A model generated the notes under the pieces. The model did not search any database, was not told the origin of the DNA, and saw only the letters and a list, made by a program, of their open reading frames with translations. Positions 55,994-64,000 of a stretch of 64,000 nucleotides of DNA are shown piece after piece. Numbering within the stretch: the first letter of the stretch is position 1; every line of letters begins with the position of its first letter. Source of the DNA: Pseudomonas sp. GL-B-19 (lineage in GTDB: Bacteria > Pseudomonadota > Gammaproteobacteria > Pseudomonadales > Pseudomonadaceae); the NCBI RefSeq assembly GCF_019956415.1, contig NZ_JAHBDK010000108.1, forward strand, positions 1 through 64,000, in the 5' to 3' direction. The translations under genes were made by a program, and so were the position numbers.

Positions 55994-56818
55994 TCAGCCT
56001 TTGGCGAAGGCCAGCATGTCCGCATTCACCTGTTCTTTATGGGTGTCCGTCAGTCCATGCGGTGCCCCTGGATACACAATCAGTTGGGCATGTTCGATCA
56101 GCCGCTTACTCTCCAGCCCCGCGGCCTGAATCGGCACAATCTGATCGTCATCGCCATGGATGATCAAAGTCGGGACATCAAACTTCTTCAGGTCTTCACG
56201 GAAATCGGTTTCCGAGAAGGCCTTGATGCTGTCCAGAGTGTTCTTGTGACCGCCCATCATCCCTTGCATCCAGAACGAGTCGATCAACCCTTGCGATGAC
56301 GTGGCGCCAGGACGGTTGAAGCCGAAAAACGGGCCGCTGGCGACGTCCTTGTAGAGTTGTGAGCGGTCAGCGATGGAAGCGGCGCGAATACCGTCAAACA
56401 CCTCAATCGGCAGGCCTTTGGGGTTGGTGTCGGTTTTCAGCATCAGTGGCGGCACCGCGGAAATCAGCCCGGCCTTGGCCAGACGTTGAGTACCGTGGCG
56501 ACCGATGTAGCGAGCGACTTCGCCGCCACCTGTCGAGAAGCCAAAAAGTATCACGTCCTTCAGGTCCAGGTGTTCGATCAGCTCCGCCAGGTCATCGGCG
56601 TAATGATCCATGTCGTTGCCGTCCCACGGCTGGCTCGACCGGCCATGGCCCCGACGATCATGCGCGATGGCACGGAAACCGTTGTTGGCGAAGTGCAGCA
56701 TCTGCGATTCCCAACTGTCGGCGCTCAAGGGCCAACCGTGGCTGAACACCACCGGTTGTCCACTGCCCCAGTCCTTGTAATAAAGCGTGTTGCCTTCGCG
56801 AGTCGTCAGAGTAGCCAT
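55994..56818 (-). CDS. Alpha/beta hydrolase, non-haem chloroperoxidase/esterase type
   Basis: 274 aa. Catalytic Ser95 in GFSTGGG, Asp225 in HGDDDQIVP, His254 in GAPHGL; HGWPLSADSWE supplies the oxyanion loop. The HDRRGHGRSSQPW block is typical of cofactor-free haloperoxidases and aryl esterases, which also do perhydrolysis. No signal peptide. It is 36 bases downstream of the isochorismatase-like gene on the same strand, so the two are probably co-transcribed. Confidence 0.9.
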   Translation of the reverse strand: MATLTTREGNTLYYKDWGSGQPVVFSHGWPLSADSWESQMLHFANNGFRAIAHDRRGHGRSSQPWDGNDMDHYADDLAELIEHLDLKDVILFGFSTGGGEVARYIGRHGTQRLAKAGLISAVPPLMLKTDTNPKGLPIEVFDGIRAASIADRSQLYKDVASGPFFGFNRPGATSSQGLIDSFWMQGMMGGHKNTLDSIKAFSETDFREDLKKFDVPTLIIHGDDDQIVPIQAAGLESKRLIEHAQLIVYPGAPHGLTDTHKEQVNADMLAFAKG

Positions 56819-56854
56819 GTCGATGATCTCCGGTGAGGTGCGTGGGTCGTACGT

Positions 56855-57406
56855 TTAATTGCGGGACAGGAATTCGTCGGTGGACACCACGCTGGCATAG
56901 GCAAAACCCAAGGCTGACATGAACGCAGCATGGACGTGGGCTGCCGGCACCGTAAGGCCGTTAAACTCCAGGTCACGTGAGGCACAGGCATCATGGATGA
57001 CCGTGACGGTGTAACCGAGGTCGTTGGCGGCACGGGTGATGCCGTCGACGCACATGTGGCTCATGCTGCCGACTACCACCAATTCCTTGATTTCTTGCTC
57101 GTCGAGGATCGACTTTAGTTCAGTTTCGCGGAACGAGTTGACGAAGTGCTTGAGGACGACGGGCTCGTTGGCGTGGTTGAGCACTTTGGGGTGCAACTTC
57201 GCGCCTTCGGAGCCGGGGGTGAAGAACGGTGCTGCTTCGGAGGTGAATTCGTGGCGGATGTGCACCACCGAATCACCGGCCTCACGAAAGGCCTTGAGCA
57301 GACGAACGGCGTTATCCGCCGCAGCGTCGGCGCCGACCAGCGGCCACTTGCCTTGTGGGAAGTAGTCGTTTTGGATATCAACTACGATGAGTGCTTGCTT
57401 GGCCAT
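56855..57406 (-). CDS. Isochorismatase-like cysteine hydrolase
   Basis: 183 aa from ATG 57406 (MAKQALIVVDIQNDYF) with GAGGAAACAG upstream; the longer reading covers the regulator's promoter. Catalytic triad D10, K86, C119 (SMSHMCVDG) is complete. The family hydrolyses amides or vinyl ethers; substrate not inferable. Divergent from the DJ-1/AraC gene with 102 bases between, and followed by the alpha/beta hydrolase. Confidence 0.92.
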   Translation of the reverse strand: MAKQALIVVDIQNDYFPQGKWPLVGADAAADNAVRLLKAFREAGDSVVHIRHEFTSEAAPFFTPGSEGAKLHPKVLNHANEPVVLKHFVNSFRETELKSILDEQEIKELVVVGSMSHMCVDGITRAANDLGYTVTVIHDACASRDLEFNGLTVPAAHVHAAFMSALGFAYASVVSTDEFLSRN

Positions 57407-57508
57407 GACTGTTTCCTCGAAGTGCTTGTTGGGTGTGGAATGAAGTATTGGGTTTAGCAGGCCGTCCGAGGATTGGCCGCACCGACAATAGAAGGGGGAA
57501 AACTGACA

Positions 57509-58501
57509 ATGGACGCAGAAAGGCCAATTGCCGAACTGGGTGTGCTGATTTATCCCGGTGCGCAGATGGCGGCGGTGCATGGGTTGACCGACCTGTTTGG
57601 GGTGGCCAACCGGATCGCCGCCGAGCATCAGGCTGCGCGATTGCCACTGCTGCGGGTCAGTCATTGGCAGGTGGAGGGCGATCAGGCCCCGGTTCGGGTC
57701 TACGACAGTCATCCCGCGCCGGACTCGGCCTTGGTGGCCGTGTTGATCCCGCCATCGATTGCCAGTTTTTGTGCCGGTCAGGTGCCGCAGGCGTTGCTCC
57801 AATGGGTTCGTCAGCAACACGCTCGCGGCGCGACCCTTGGTGGCGTCTGCGTGGGCTCGATTCTATTGGCCGAAAGCGGTTTGCTCGACGGCCGCAGTGC
57901 TACCACTCACTGGACCTCGGCCAAAGCCTTCGCCGAGCGTTACCCGGCGATCAAGCTCAAGGCCGATACGCCGATTGTCGACGACGGGGACCTGATCACC
58001 ACGGCCGGGCTGATGGCCTGGTCCGAGTTGGGGTTGCGCCTGGTGGACCGTTTGTTGGGGCCGAGCATTGCGACCGGCACGGCGCGGTTTCTGGTGGTGG
58101 AACACAGCGACAGTGCAAGCGAGTGCGGCAGCAACTTTTCGCCCATTCTCAGTCATGGCGATGCGTCTATCCTCAAGGTCCAACACTGGCTGCAAAGCAC
58201 CGGGGCGACCGATGTGTCACTGACGGCCATGGCCGAGCGGGCAGGGCTGGAGGAGCGCACATTCCTGCGTCGGTTCCGCGCGGTGACCGGGCTCAAACCG
58301 ACCGAATACTGCCAGCACCTGCGGGTCGGCAAGGCCCGGGAAATGCTCGAATTCACCAACGGCACCATCGATCACATTGCCTGGACCGTGGGGTATCAGG
58401 ACCCGAGTGCGTTTCGGGCGACGTTCAAGAAGATTACCGGGCTGGCGCCGAGTGATTACCGGACGCGGTTTGGGGTGTCGCCGGTGGCTGCTACCCGTTA
58501 G
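57509..58501 (+). CDS. DJ-1/PfpI-AraC transcriptional regulator (FtrA/GlxA type)
   Basis: 330 aa from ATG 57509 (MDAERPIAELGVLIYPGAQM), with AAGGGGG about ten bases upstream; a TTG 12 codons earlier is less likely. N-terminal DJ-1/PfpI domain (about 8-175) with a nucleophile-elbow-like GGVCVGSILLAESGLL. C-terminal AraC HTH (about 220-320): SLTAMAERAGLEERTFLRRF and DHIAWTVGYQDPSAFRATFK. Such regulators usually control a neighbouring catabolic gene, here the divergent isochorismatase-hydrolase pair. Confidence 0.9.
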   Translation: MDAERPIAELGVLIYPGAQMAAVHGLTDLFGVANRIAAEHQAARLPLLRVSHWQVEGDQAPVRVYDSHPAPDSALVAVLIPPSIASFCAGQVPQALLQWVRQQHARGATLGGVCVGSILLAESGLLDGRSATTHWTSAKAFAERYPAIKLKADTPIVDDGDLITTAGLMAWSELGLRLVDRLLGPSIATGTARFLVVEHSDSASECGSNFSPILSHGDASILKVQHWLQSTGATDVSLTAMAERAGLEERTFLRRFRAVTGLKPTEYCQHLRVGKAREMLEFTNGTIDHIAWTVGYQDPSAFRATFKKITGLAPSDYRTRFGVSPVAATR

Positions 58502-58516
58502 CCGCAGCACCCAAAT

Positions 58517-58614
58517 CCCCTGTGGGAGCCAGCCTGCTGGCGATGGCGGCAGTACATTCAACGCTGATGTAGCTGACAGATTGCTATCACCAGCAGGCTG
58601 GCTCCCACAGGGGA
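58517..58614. repeat. REP pair
   Basis: CCCCTGTGGGAGCCAGCCTG and its near-perfect inverted copy at the far end (CAGGCTGGCTCCCACAGGGG) with a 50-base centre. It lies in the 298-base gap between the AraC-type gene and the DUF3182 gene; the rest of this gap (58615-58799) shows nothing clear. Confidence 0.9.
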
Positions 58615-58799
58615 GAGGGCGAAGCTGAATCGTGCAAAATGCAGGAGATGAATCGACTGTCGTGCAGAATAAAACAGGCCTGTTGCCATTACCCTTTTCG
58701 CAACTATCTGATTTAAAAGTTGTTTGCGGCGCCAGCCGCTTGGCCTGATCTCTGCACCCCTTCCTCTACACTCATCAAACGCCAATTGAAGGGGGACGC

Positions 58800-59909
58800 A
58801 TGACCCCAACAAACCGCAAAAAACTGGTGGTCGCCCATTCCGTGCACCCCGATGCGCCACTGCACGAAATCGAAACCAATCGTGCCCTGGCCCGTTGGCT
58901 GGCGCAGATTCTGGGCCTTAAATACGGCGGCAGTTTCGATCAGGAGCGGCATAACGGGCGCGACCTTTATGTGCTGCCGACCCAGACGCTGGTGGGCGCC
59001 GCTGCCGCCCGGCAAGTGGGCGTAAGAGGGCCGGAAGATTTGTGGGGCGGTTACGTTGACCACGACTTCATCTGCACCAAAGCCATCAGCCATGGCTTGC
59101 TCAATAAAAATGCTTACGCCCCGCCAGGCTGGTCGCCGCTGTTTTCCGAGCGAGTGCATAACGTGGTGCTGGATGGCCTCAGCGTGTTCTCTCTCGACGA
59201 TGCGCGACCCGCGGCCGAACACTTGCTCTACAACGGCCCGATCCGCCTCAAGCCCGTGCATGCCTGCGCCGGGCGTGGACAGGAAGTGATCGACAGTCTC
59301 GACCAGTTCGACGCCATCCTCGCCAGGCCCGACGCCAGCCAGCTGTTCACCGAAGGTGTGGTGCTGGAGCAGGACCTGGGCAACGTGATGACCCACAGTG
59401 TCGGCCAGAGTTTTATCGGCGACACCGTGCTGAGTTACTGCGGTGAGCAATACTTGATCGAAGACGGGCAGGGCGAGCAGGTGTACGGTGGTTCCAACCT
59501 GCTGGTGGTGCCGGGTTATTACGAAGATCTGCTCAAGCTGCCCTTGCCTGATGATGTGCGGTTGGCGATCCAGCAAGCCCAGGTGTTTGACAGCGCAGCC
59601 GATGAGGCCTATCCCGGTTTTTATGCCTCGCGGCGCAATTACGACATCGCCCAGGGCGTGGACAGCAACGGCAAACAGCGCAGCGGCGTGCTGGAACAAT
59701 CCTGGCGCATGGGCGGTGCCAGCAGCGCGGAAGTGGCCGCGTTGCAGAGCTTCGTCAACGATCCGGGGATGCGCGCGATTCGTGTGTCCTCAGTCGAAAC
59801 CTACATCGACCAGCCGTTGCCGGCGGACGCCATCGAGGTGTATCGCGGGCCGGCGCAAACCAGTGACTTTCTACTCAAGTACGTAACGGTTAAATCCTAT
59901 GACGGCTAG
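58800..59909 (+). CDS. DUF3182 family protein
   Basis: 369 aa, soluble, no signal peptide. Recognisable blocks: IETNRALARWLAQILGLKYGG, PEDLWGGYVDHDFICTKAISH, LKPVHACAGRGQEVID, VVLEQDLG, YGGSNLLVVPG. The layout LKPVHACAGRGQ ... LEQDL resembles an ATP-grasp nucleotide region, which I offer only as inference. Overlaps the next hydrolase by 11 bases. I recall this family beside ybhN-clsB-ybhP-type genes in pseudomonads, as here. Confidence 0.8.
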   Translation: MTPTNRKKLVVAHSVHPDAPLHEIETNRALARWLAQILGLKYGGSFDQERHNGRDLYVLPTQTLVGAAAARQVGVRGPEDLWGGYVDHDFICTKAISHGLLNKNAYAPPGWSPLFSERVHNVVLDGLSVFSLDDARPAAEHLLYNGPIRLKPVHACAGRGQEVIDSLDQFDAILARPDASQLFTEGVVLEQDLGNVMTHSVGQSFIGDTVLSYCGEQYLIEDGQGEQVYGGSNLLVVPGYYEDLLKLPLPDDVRLAIQQAQVFDSAADEAYPGFYASRRNYDIAQGVDSNGKQRSGVLEQSWRMGGASSAEVAALQSFVNDPGMRAIRVSSVETYIDQPLPADAIEVYRGPAQTSDFLLKYVTVKSYDG

Positions 59910-60657
59910 AAGTGAAACCATTCAGATCGACATCGACGATGAACAGATGAGCGGGACTTTTCTCAGCCCCAAATCGAAGGTTCCCGGCGTGCTGTTTGTG
60001 CACGGTTGGGGCGGCAGTCAGGAACGGGATCTGGAGCGGGCCAAAGGTATCGCCGGTCTGGGATGCGTGTGCCTGACGTTCGACTTGCGCGGCCACACCG
60101 GCGGCACTGGAATCCCGCTGACGCGCGTTTCCCGTGAAGACAACTTGCGCGACCTGTTGGCGGCGTATGACCGATTGCTCGCGCACCCGGCGCTCGACAC
60201 GTCGGCCATCGCCGTGGTGGGCACCAGTTATGGCGGCTATCTGGCCTCGATCCTGACGTCATTGCGTCCGGTGCGCTGGCTGGCGTTGCGGGTGCCGGCG
60301 CTGTACCGCGACGATCAATGGCACACACCCAAACGTGACCTGGACAAGATTGATCTGCGCGATTACCGCAGCACGCTGATCCGCGCCGACAGCAACCGGG
60401 CGCTGCATGCCTGTTCGAATTTCACCGGTGACGTGCTGCTGGTTGAATCCGAGATCGACGACTATGTGCCCCACGCGACCATCATGAGTTACCGCGCGGC
60501 CTGTCAGCAGACCCACTCACTGACCCACCGGATTATCGACGGTGCCGATCACGCCTTGAACGACCCGGTTTCACAGCAGGCATACACCTCGATCCTGGTG
60601 GGCTGGATTACCGAAATGGTGGTGGGTGAGCGGTTGAGCATTATTCAATCCGGGTGA
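59899..60657 (+). CDS. Alpha/beta hydrolase (dienelactone-hydrolase/prolyl-peptidase-like)
   Basis: 252 aa. FVHGWGGSQ oxyanion loop, nucleophile Ser110 in VGTSYGGYLAS, an Asp in ESEIDDYVPH (about 197) and His in GADHALND (about 230). Single compact domain, no signal peptide. Overlaps DUF3182 by 11 bases, so the products are likely made together. Convergent with ybhN. Substrate unknown. Confidence 0.85.
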   Translation: MTARSETIQIDIDDEQMSGTFLSPKSKVPGVLFVHGWGGSQERDLERAKGIAGLGCVCLTFDLRGHTGGTGIPLTRVSREDNLRDLLAAYDRLLAHPALDTSAIAVVGTSYGGYLASILTSLRPVRWLALRVPALYRDDQWHTPKRDLDKIDLRDYRSTLIRADSNRALHACSNFTGDVLLVESEIDDYVPHATIMSYRAACQQTHSLTHRIIDGADHALNDPVSQQAYTSILVGWITEMVVGERLSIIQSG

Positions 60658-60690
60658 AAAATTTTCGGTGTTCTTGAGACCGCGATCAAC

Positions 60691-60715
60691 CTGTAGGAGC
60701 CGGCTTGCCGGCGAA
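60691..60715 (+). repeat. Single REP
   Basis: CTGTAGGAGCCGGCTTGCCG, an imperfect hairpin, lies in the convergent gap between the hydrolase and ybhN. Unpaired, unlike the other REPs here. Confidence 0.75.
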
Positions 60716-60738
60716 TGCGCCCTCACCGTCACCATAGA

Positions 60739-61725
60739 TCACTTGGGTTTCCTGGAAATCCGCAACGACTTGGCCTTGGCCTCCACCACCAAATACATCA
60801 CCAACGTAATCAACAACGGCAATATGAAATAAATCGCCCGATACGCCAGCAACCCCGCCACCAGACTGCCCCGCGAAACCTCGTGTTGCAGCAACGCCAC
60901 AAACACCGCCTCCAGCACGCCAAGCCCAGCCGGAATATGCGTGATGACCCCGGCTATGGCGCTGATCAACAACACTCCCAGCACCAGCGGATAGTCCAGC
61001 TTGCTCGGCAACAAGGTAAAAATCACTGCCGCCATCAGCGACCAGTTCAACGCCCCCAGTGCCAATTGCAGCATCGCCATGCGCAGTGACGGCAGGTCGA
61101 TTTCCACCCCGCGAATGGCCCATTCCCGACGCTTGGAAAATCGACAGGCCGCCAGATAGCCCGCGCTCACCAGCAGCAACAGTACGCCCACCCCTTGCAG
61201 TGCGTCGCTGCTCAGTTTCCAGCCGGGCGGCATCCGCACCAGTCCCGTGCTGAACACCGCGCCGGCAATCACCATGTAGCCAAACCAGTTGGTCGCCAGG
61301 CTCAAGCCGAGGATTTTTGCGATGTTGCCCTTGCTCACGCCCAACCGTGAATACAGCCGATAACGCATGGCGATGCCGCCCACCCACGCGCTCAGATTGA
61401 GGTTGAAGGCATAGCTGATGATCCCCACCGGCAGGATCTGTTTCCACGTCAGGTCCTGGCGAATGTAGTTGCGGCCGATCAGGTCGAAACAGGCGTACAC
61501 CAGAAAACTCAACAGCGTCAGCCCCGAGGCGATGACCAGCGTACGTACCTTGAAGTCGGCCAGAGTGTCGAACACTTCGTTCCATTCGAGGCGCTGGGCG
61601 AGCATCGTCAACAGGACGATCAGCGCCAGGAAAAACAGCATCGTCAACGGTCGTTTCCAGCGGCTCCAGCGGGACTTGCCCGAGTGCGCGGCGTGGCTGG
61701 TCGAGTGAGCTTCAGCGCGGGACAT
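60739..61725 (-). CDS. ybhN: YbhN-like UPF0104 membrane protein (lysyl-phosphatidylglycerol-synthase TM domain)
   Basis: 328 aa from ATG 61725 (MSRAEAHS), with GGGAG upstream; a GTG three codons earlier overlaps more of clsB. About eight hydrophobic helices, with NLNLSAWVGGIAMRYRLY and AGVITHIPAGLGVLEAVF, the glycine-rich segments of the LPG-synthase flippase-like domain. No synthase domain. Overlaps the clsB end; ybhN-clsB-ybhP matches E. coli. Probable lipid transport role. Confidence 0.9.
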   Translation of the reverse strand: MSRAEAHSTSHAAHSGKSRWSRWKRPLTMLFFLALIVLLTMLAQRLEWNEVFDTLADFKVRTLVIASGLTLLSFLVYACFDLIGRNYIRQDLTWKQILPVGIISYAFNLNLSAWVGGIAMRYRLYSRLGVSKGNIAKILGLSLATNWFGYMVIAGAVFSTGLVRMPPGWKLSSDALQGVGVLLLLVSAGYLAACRFSKRREWAIRGVEIDLPSLRMAMLQLALGALNWSLMAAVIFTLLPSKLDYPLVLGVLLISAIAGVITHIPAGLGVLEAVFVALLQHEVSRGSLVAGLLAYRAIYFILPLLITLVMYLVVEAKAKSLRISRKPK

Positions 61726-63004
61726 GTTGATCACTCCCGGTCGGCTGAGTGAAGGCTTTCAGACGCGGCTTGTGTGCCGGCAGCCAACCCGCCCAAGCCG
61801 GGAAATGCCGCAGGAAGTGGAACACCAGGAAGCCGACCGTCATGTGCCAGATACGGCCGCGCGGCGCCGTGTCGACGGACATGGCTTTGCAGTGGTTGTC
61901 GCTCAGGTGTTCAAGCCGTTCGAACAGCGTGCGGTTGAACGCCCGGTCGCGGATCAACACATTGGCTTCCAGGTTCATGGACAGGCTCAACGGGTCGAGG
62001 TTGCTTGAGCCGACGGTGCTCCAGTCTTCATCGACCAGCGCGACTTTGCCGTGCAGTGGCCGCTCGCAATACTCGTGAATCTGCACGCCCGACTTGAGCA
62101 AATAGTCATAGGTCATGCGCGCTGCGAGTCTGGCCACCAGCATGTCCGGTTGGCCTTGCAGAATCAGCCGCACATCGACGCCACGGCGCGCTGCGTTGCG
62201 GATCTCGCGCAGCAAGCGATAACCGGGAAAGAAGTAGGCGTTGGCGATGACCACGCGGCGCTTGGCAGTGCGCAACACCAACCGATACACCTCTTCGATA
62301 TCGGTGTTGTGGTCGCCATTGTCGCGGTACACCAGCCGAACCTGGCCGTCATGATCGTTCAAGGCCAGTTCCGAACGCCGTTGCCGGCGTCGCTGCCACC
62401 AGTATTTGGCGCGGGCCGGGCGACCGCATTGCAGCAGGGCGAAGTGATGGATGTCGGCCACCGCCGGGCCTTGCACTTCAACGGAATAATCCTGCTTGGC
62501 CTCGGGACCGAAGTCGCCCAAATGGTCGGCGGAAAAATTGATCCCGCCGATGAAGGCAATCGCTCCGTCGACCACGACAATCTTGCGGTGCAGGCGGCGG
62601 AACCAGTTGGTGCGAATGCCCAGACGCTTAGGCGCCGGGTCGAATATCTGAATGTGCACACCAGCCTCGCTCAACGCGGCCAGAAACCCGGTGCTCAATT
62701 CACCGCAGCCAAAGCCGTCGAGACTGGCGGTGACCCGCACGCCACGCCGGGCGGCATCGATCAGCACTTGCTGCATCTCGTTACCAACCTTGTCCTCGAA
62801 CACAATGAAGGTTTCCAGGAGGATTTCAGTCTTGGCCTGACGCATGGCCTCGAACACCCGTGGGAAGTACGCCTCGCCGTTTTCCAGCAACTCGACCCGG
62901 TTGTTGCCTTGCCAGCCATAGTTGACATCGACTACGCCGGGTTTGCCGGTCGTCGGGGCGGCCAGGTGTTCCACGCTGGTTTTTTCCATCGACGGGATGC
63001 TCAT
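61712..63004 (-). CDS. clsB: Cardiolipin synthase B
   Basis: 430-aa phospholipase-D-family enzyme; makes cardiolipin from phosphatidylglycerol (E. coli ClsB, formerly YbhO). Two HKD motifs: LHRKIVVVDGAIAFIGGINF (about 138-157) and LHGKVALVDEDWSTVGSSN (about 314-332). No N-terminal membrane helices, as in ClsB but unlike ClsA. Start ATG 63004 overlaps the ybhP stop by four bases; end overlaps ybhN. Confidence 0.94.
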   Translation of the reverse strand: MSIPSMEKTSVEHLAAPTTGKPGVVDVNYGWQGNNRVELLENGEAYFPRVFEAMRQAKTEILLETFIVFEDKVGNEMQQVLIDAARRGVRVTASLDGFGCGELSTGFLAALSEAGVHIQIFDPAPKRLGIRTNWFRRLHRKIVVVDGAIAFIGGINFSADHLGDFGPEAKQDYSVEVQGPAVADIHHFALLQCGRPARAKYWWQRRRQRRSELALNDHDGQVRLVYRDNGDHNTDIEEVYRLVLRTAKRRVVIANAYFFPGYRLLREIRNAARRGVDVRLILQGQPDMLVARLAARMTYDYLLKSGVQIHEYCERPLHGKVALVDEDWSTVGSSNLDPLSLSMNLEANVLIRDRAFNRTLFERLEHLSDNHCKAMSVDTAPRGRIWHMTVGFLVFHFLRHFPAWAGWLPAHKPRLKAFTQPTGSDQHVPR

Positions 63005-63798
63005 AACTCGATCTCCACCGACAGCGGTGCATGGTCGGAAAGGTGTGACCAGGGGCGTGCTGCCAACACCTGCGGACGGCTGGCCTTGAGATTGCGCACG
63101 TAGATGCGGTCGAGTCGTAATGCCGGCATTCGAGCGGGAAAACTGCGCGCCGGTTTGCCGTGATGTTCGGCAAACACTTCGCGCAGACCACAGGGTTTGA
63201 GCAGCGAATCGGCCCGCTGGCGCCAGTCATTGAAGTCTCCGGCAACGATTACCGGCGCATCGTCCGGCAACTCTGCAAGGCGTCGGCTCAACAATTTGAG
63301 CTGTTCGGTGCGATGGGTTTCGCGCAGCCCCAGGTGTACGCAGATGGCGTGAACTTCCTGACCGTCGCCGGGCAGACGCAGAACGCAATGCAGGAGACCG
63401 CGGTTCTCGTGGCCGCTGATCGAAACGTCAAGGTTGTCGTGGGCAATGATCTGGAATTTCGACAGCAACGCATTCCCATGATCGCCCGCTGGATAGACGG
63501 CGTTGCGGCCGTAGGCAAATTGCGGCCATAGGGTGTCAGCAAGGAATTCGTATTGCGGTATCGCCGGCCAATTGCTGTAGCGCATTGGATGCTGTTCATG
63601 GGCACCGTGGACTTCCTGCAAAAACACCACGTCCGCAGACACACTGCGCACCGCTTCGCGCAACTCAGGCAGGATGAAACGCCGGTTGAGTGCGGTAAAA
63701 CCTTTATGTGTGTTGACCGTCAGCACGGTGAAGCGGCGCACGGCGGTGAGGTTTGGCGACGGATCATCGGTTGCGTCGAGCGGCTCGGAAACGTTCAT
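63001..63798 (-). CDS. ybhP: YbhP-like endonuclease/exonuclease/phosphatase protein
   Basis: 265 aa from ATG 63798 (MNVSEPLDATDD). EEP-fold motifs: VNTHKG, QEVHG (metal-binding Glu), AGDFNDW, and SDHAPLSVEI (catalytic His). In E. coli ybhP sits upstream of clsB and its substrate is unknown; a phosphodiesterase of lipid head groups is plausible. Stop overlaps clsB start; start overlaps a 38-codon ORF. Confidence 0.92.
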   Translation of the reverse strand: MNVSEPLDATDDPSPNLTAVRRFTVLTVNTHKGFTALNRRFILPELREAVRSVSADVVFLQEVHGAHEQHPMRYSNWPAIPQYEFLADTLWPQFAYGRNAVYPAGDHGNALLSKFQIIAHDNLDVSISGHENRGLLHCVLRLPGDGQEVHAICVHLGLRETHRTEQLKLLSRRLAELPDDAPVIVAGDFNDWRQRADSLLKPCGLREVFAEHHGKPARSFPARMPALRLDRIYVRNLKASRPQVLAARPWSHLSDHAPLSVEIEL

Positions 63799-63911
63799 GG
63801 CCGCACACCTTTGGCAAACGATTCGCCGGATGCGAAGAAGCTCGCCAGTGGGTGATAGACATTCCGCAGGCGTTTGAGCCAGCCTGAAATACCAATATGA
63901 ATCGCCGCCAT
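63795..63911 (-). CDS. 38-aa ORF coupled to ybhP
   Basis: Reads MAAIHIGISGWLKRLRNVYH to ...AKGVRP, stop TGA 63797-63795. A strong GGGAGG lies six bases before ATG 63911, and the stop overlaps the ybhP ATG (ATGA). The first residues (IHIGISGW) recall the N terminus of DUF72 proteins but the rest does not follow, so it may be a leader peptide for coupling or a DUF72 remnant. The rest of the window to 64000 shows no gene. Confidence 0.5.
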   Translation of the reverse strand: MAAIHIGISGWLKRLRNVYHPLASFFASGESFAKGVRP

Positions 63912-64000
63912 GTCGCCTCCCGCCTGATGGTCTTCGCACAGCCCTGTCTTTTGATGACTGCCCTGTGTGGGAGAAAGTTTCGGCGGGGCTACGGACGGTC

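Noticed and set aside
57433..58455. 340-aa plus ORF overlapping the DJ-1/AraC gene
   Set aside because: Arginine/glycine-rich out-of-frame reading typical of GC-rich DNA; the other frame encodes a clear regulator.
47162..60715. Repeated GTAGGAGC/GTGGGAGC motifs considered as a CRISPR array
   Set aside because: They are dispersed REP elements in inverted pairs in separate gaps, without regular spacers. No CRISPR array or cas gene was found.
60686..61585. 299-aa minus ORF overlapping ybhN
   Set aside because: Out-of-frame, GC-driven; ybhN motifs are in the other frame.

Overview
The window is a GC-rich gammaproteobacterial chromosome segment that reads as a fluorescent-group Pseudomonas. The basis is gene order (5S rRNA, birA, coaX, tRNAs, tuf, trnW, secE, nusG, the rpl/rpo/str/S10/spc/alpha operons, katA, ftnA, uvrA, MFS gene, ssb), the protein sequences, and the typical Pseudomonas REP elements (GTAGGAGCCGGC and GTGGGAGCC forms). 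I had no database access; family names rest on recognised motifs and remembered homologues.

Region 1 (1-34.6 kb) is housekeeping. It holds the end of an rRNA operon, birA-coaX and a SPOR gene. Then come tRNA-Tyr, -Gly and -Thr with tufB, and tRNA-Trp with secE-nusG. Next are rplKA, rplJL and rpoBC; rpsL-rpsG-fusA-tufA; S10 (rpsJ to rpsQ); spc (rplN to rpmJ); and alpha (rpsM to rplQ). Several promoters and terminators are visible. One anomaly stands out: rpmJ (L36) carries a one-base contraction in an A-run and is out of frame as written.

Region 2 (34.6-41.8 kb) holds catalase katA, a haem-ligand-lacking bacterioferritin-like ftnA, uvrA (minus strand, TTG start), a YajR-like MFS transporter and ssb.

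Region 3 (41.8-47.2 kb) is an AT-rich acquired island between ssb and an osmC-ycaO gene. It is bracketed by two 96-bp direct repeats that copy the ssb terminator plus half a REP element. Inside are an integrase remnant, a deletion-ridden IS630 transposase, a three-gene gtr cassette (GtrA flippase, GtrB bactoprenol glycosyltransferase, a GT87/DUF2029 polytopic glycosyltransferase) and a second IS630 copy with intact ends but a broken transposase. The cassette is probably an O-antigen glycosylation (serotype-converting) module.

Region 4 (47.2-55.9 kb, minus strand) resembles the enterobacterial yjfIJKLMC set: DUF2170 (YjfI), a PspA-family protein (YjfJ), a rhomboid protease, a K+-channel/TrkA protein, DUF2491 (YjfK), DUF350 (YjfL), a DUF1190 lipoprotein, a glutathionylspermidine-synthase-like ATP-grasp ligase (YjfC) and, downstream, an OsmC-YcaO fusion. 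It looks like a membrane-stress and peptide or protein-modification system and is the least understood locus here.

Region 5 (55.9-64 kb) holds an alpha/beta hydrolase, an isochorismatase-like hydrolase divergent from a DJ-1/AraC regulator, a DUF3182-hydrolase pair, and a convergent ybhN-clsB-ybhP set (membrane lipid remodelling) preceded by a 38-codon ORF that overlaps ybhP by four bases. REP pairs sit in several intergenic gaps.
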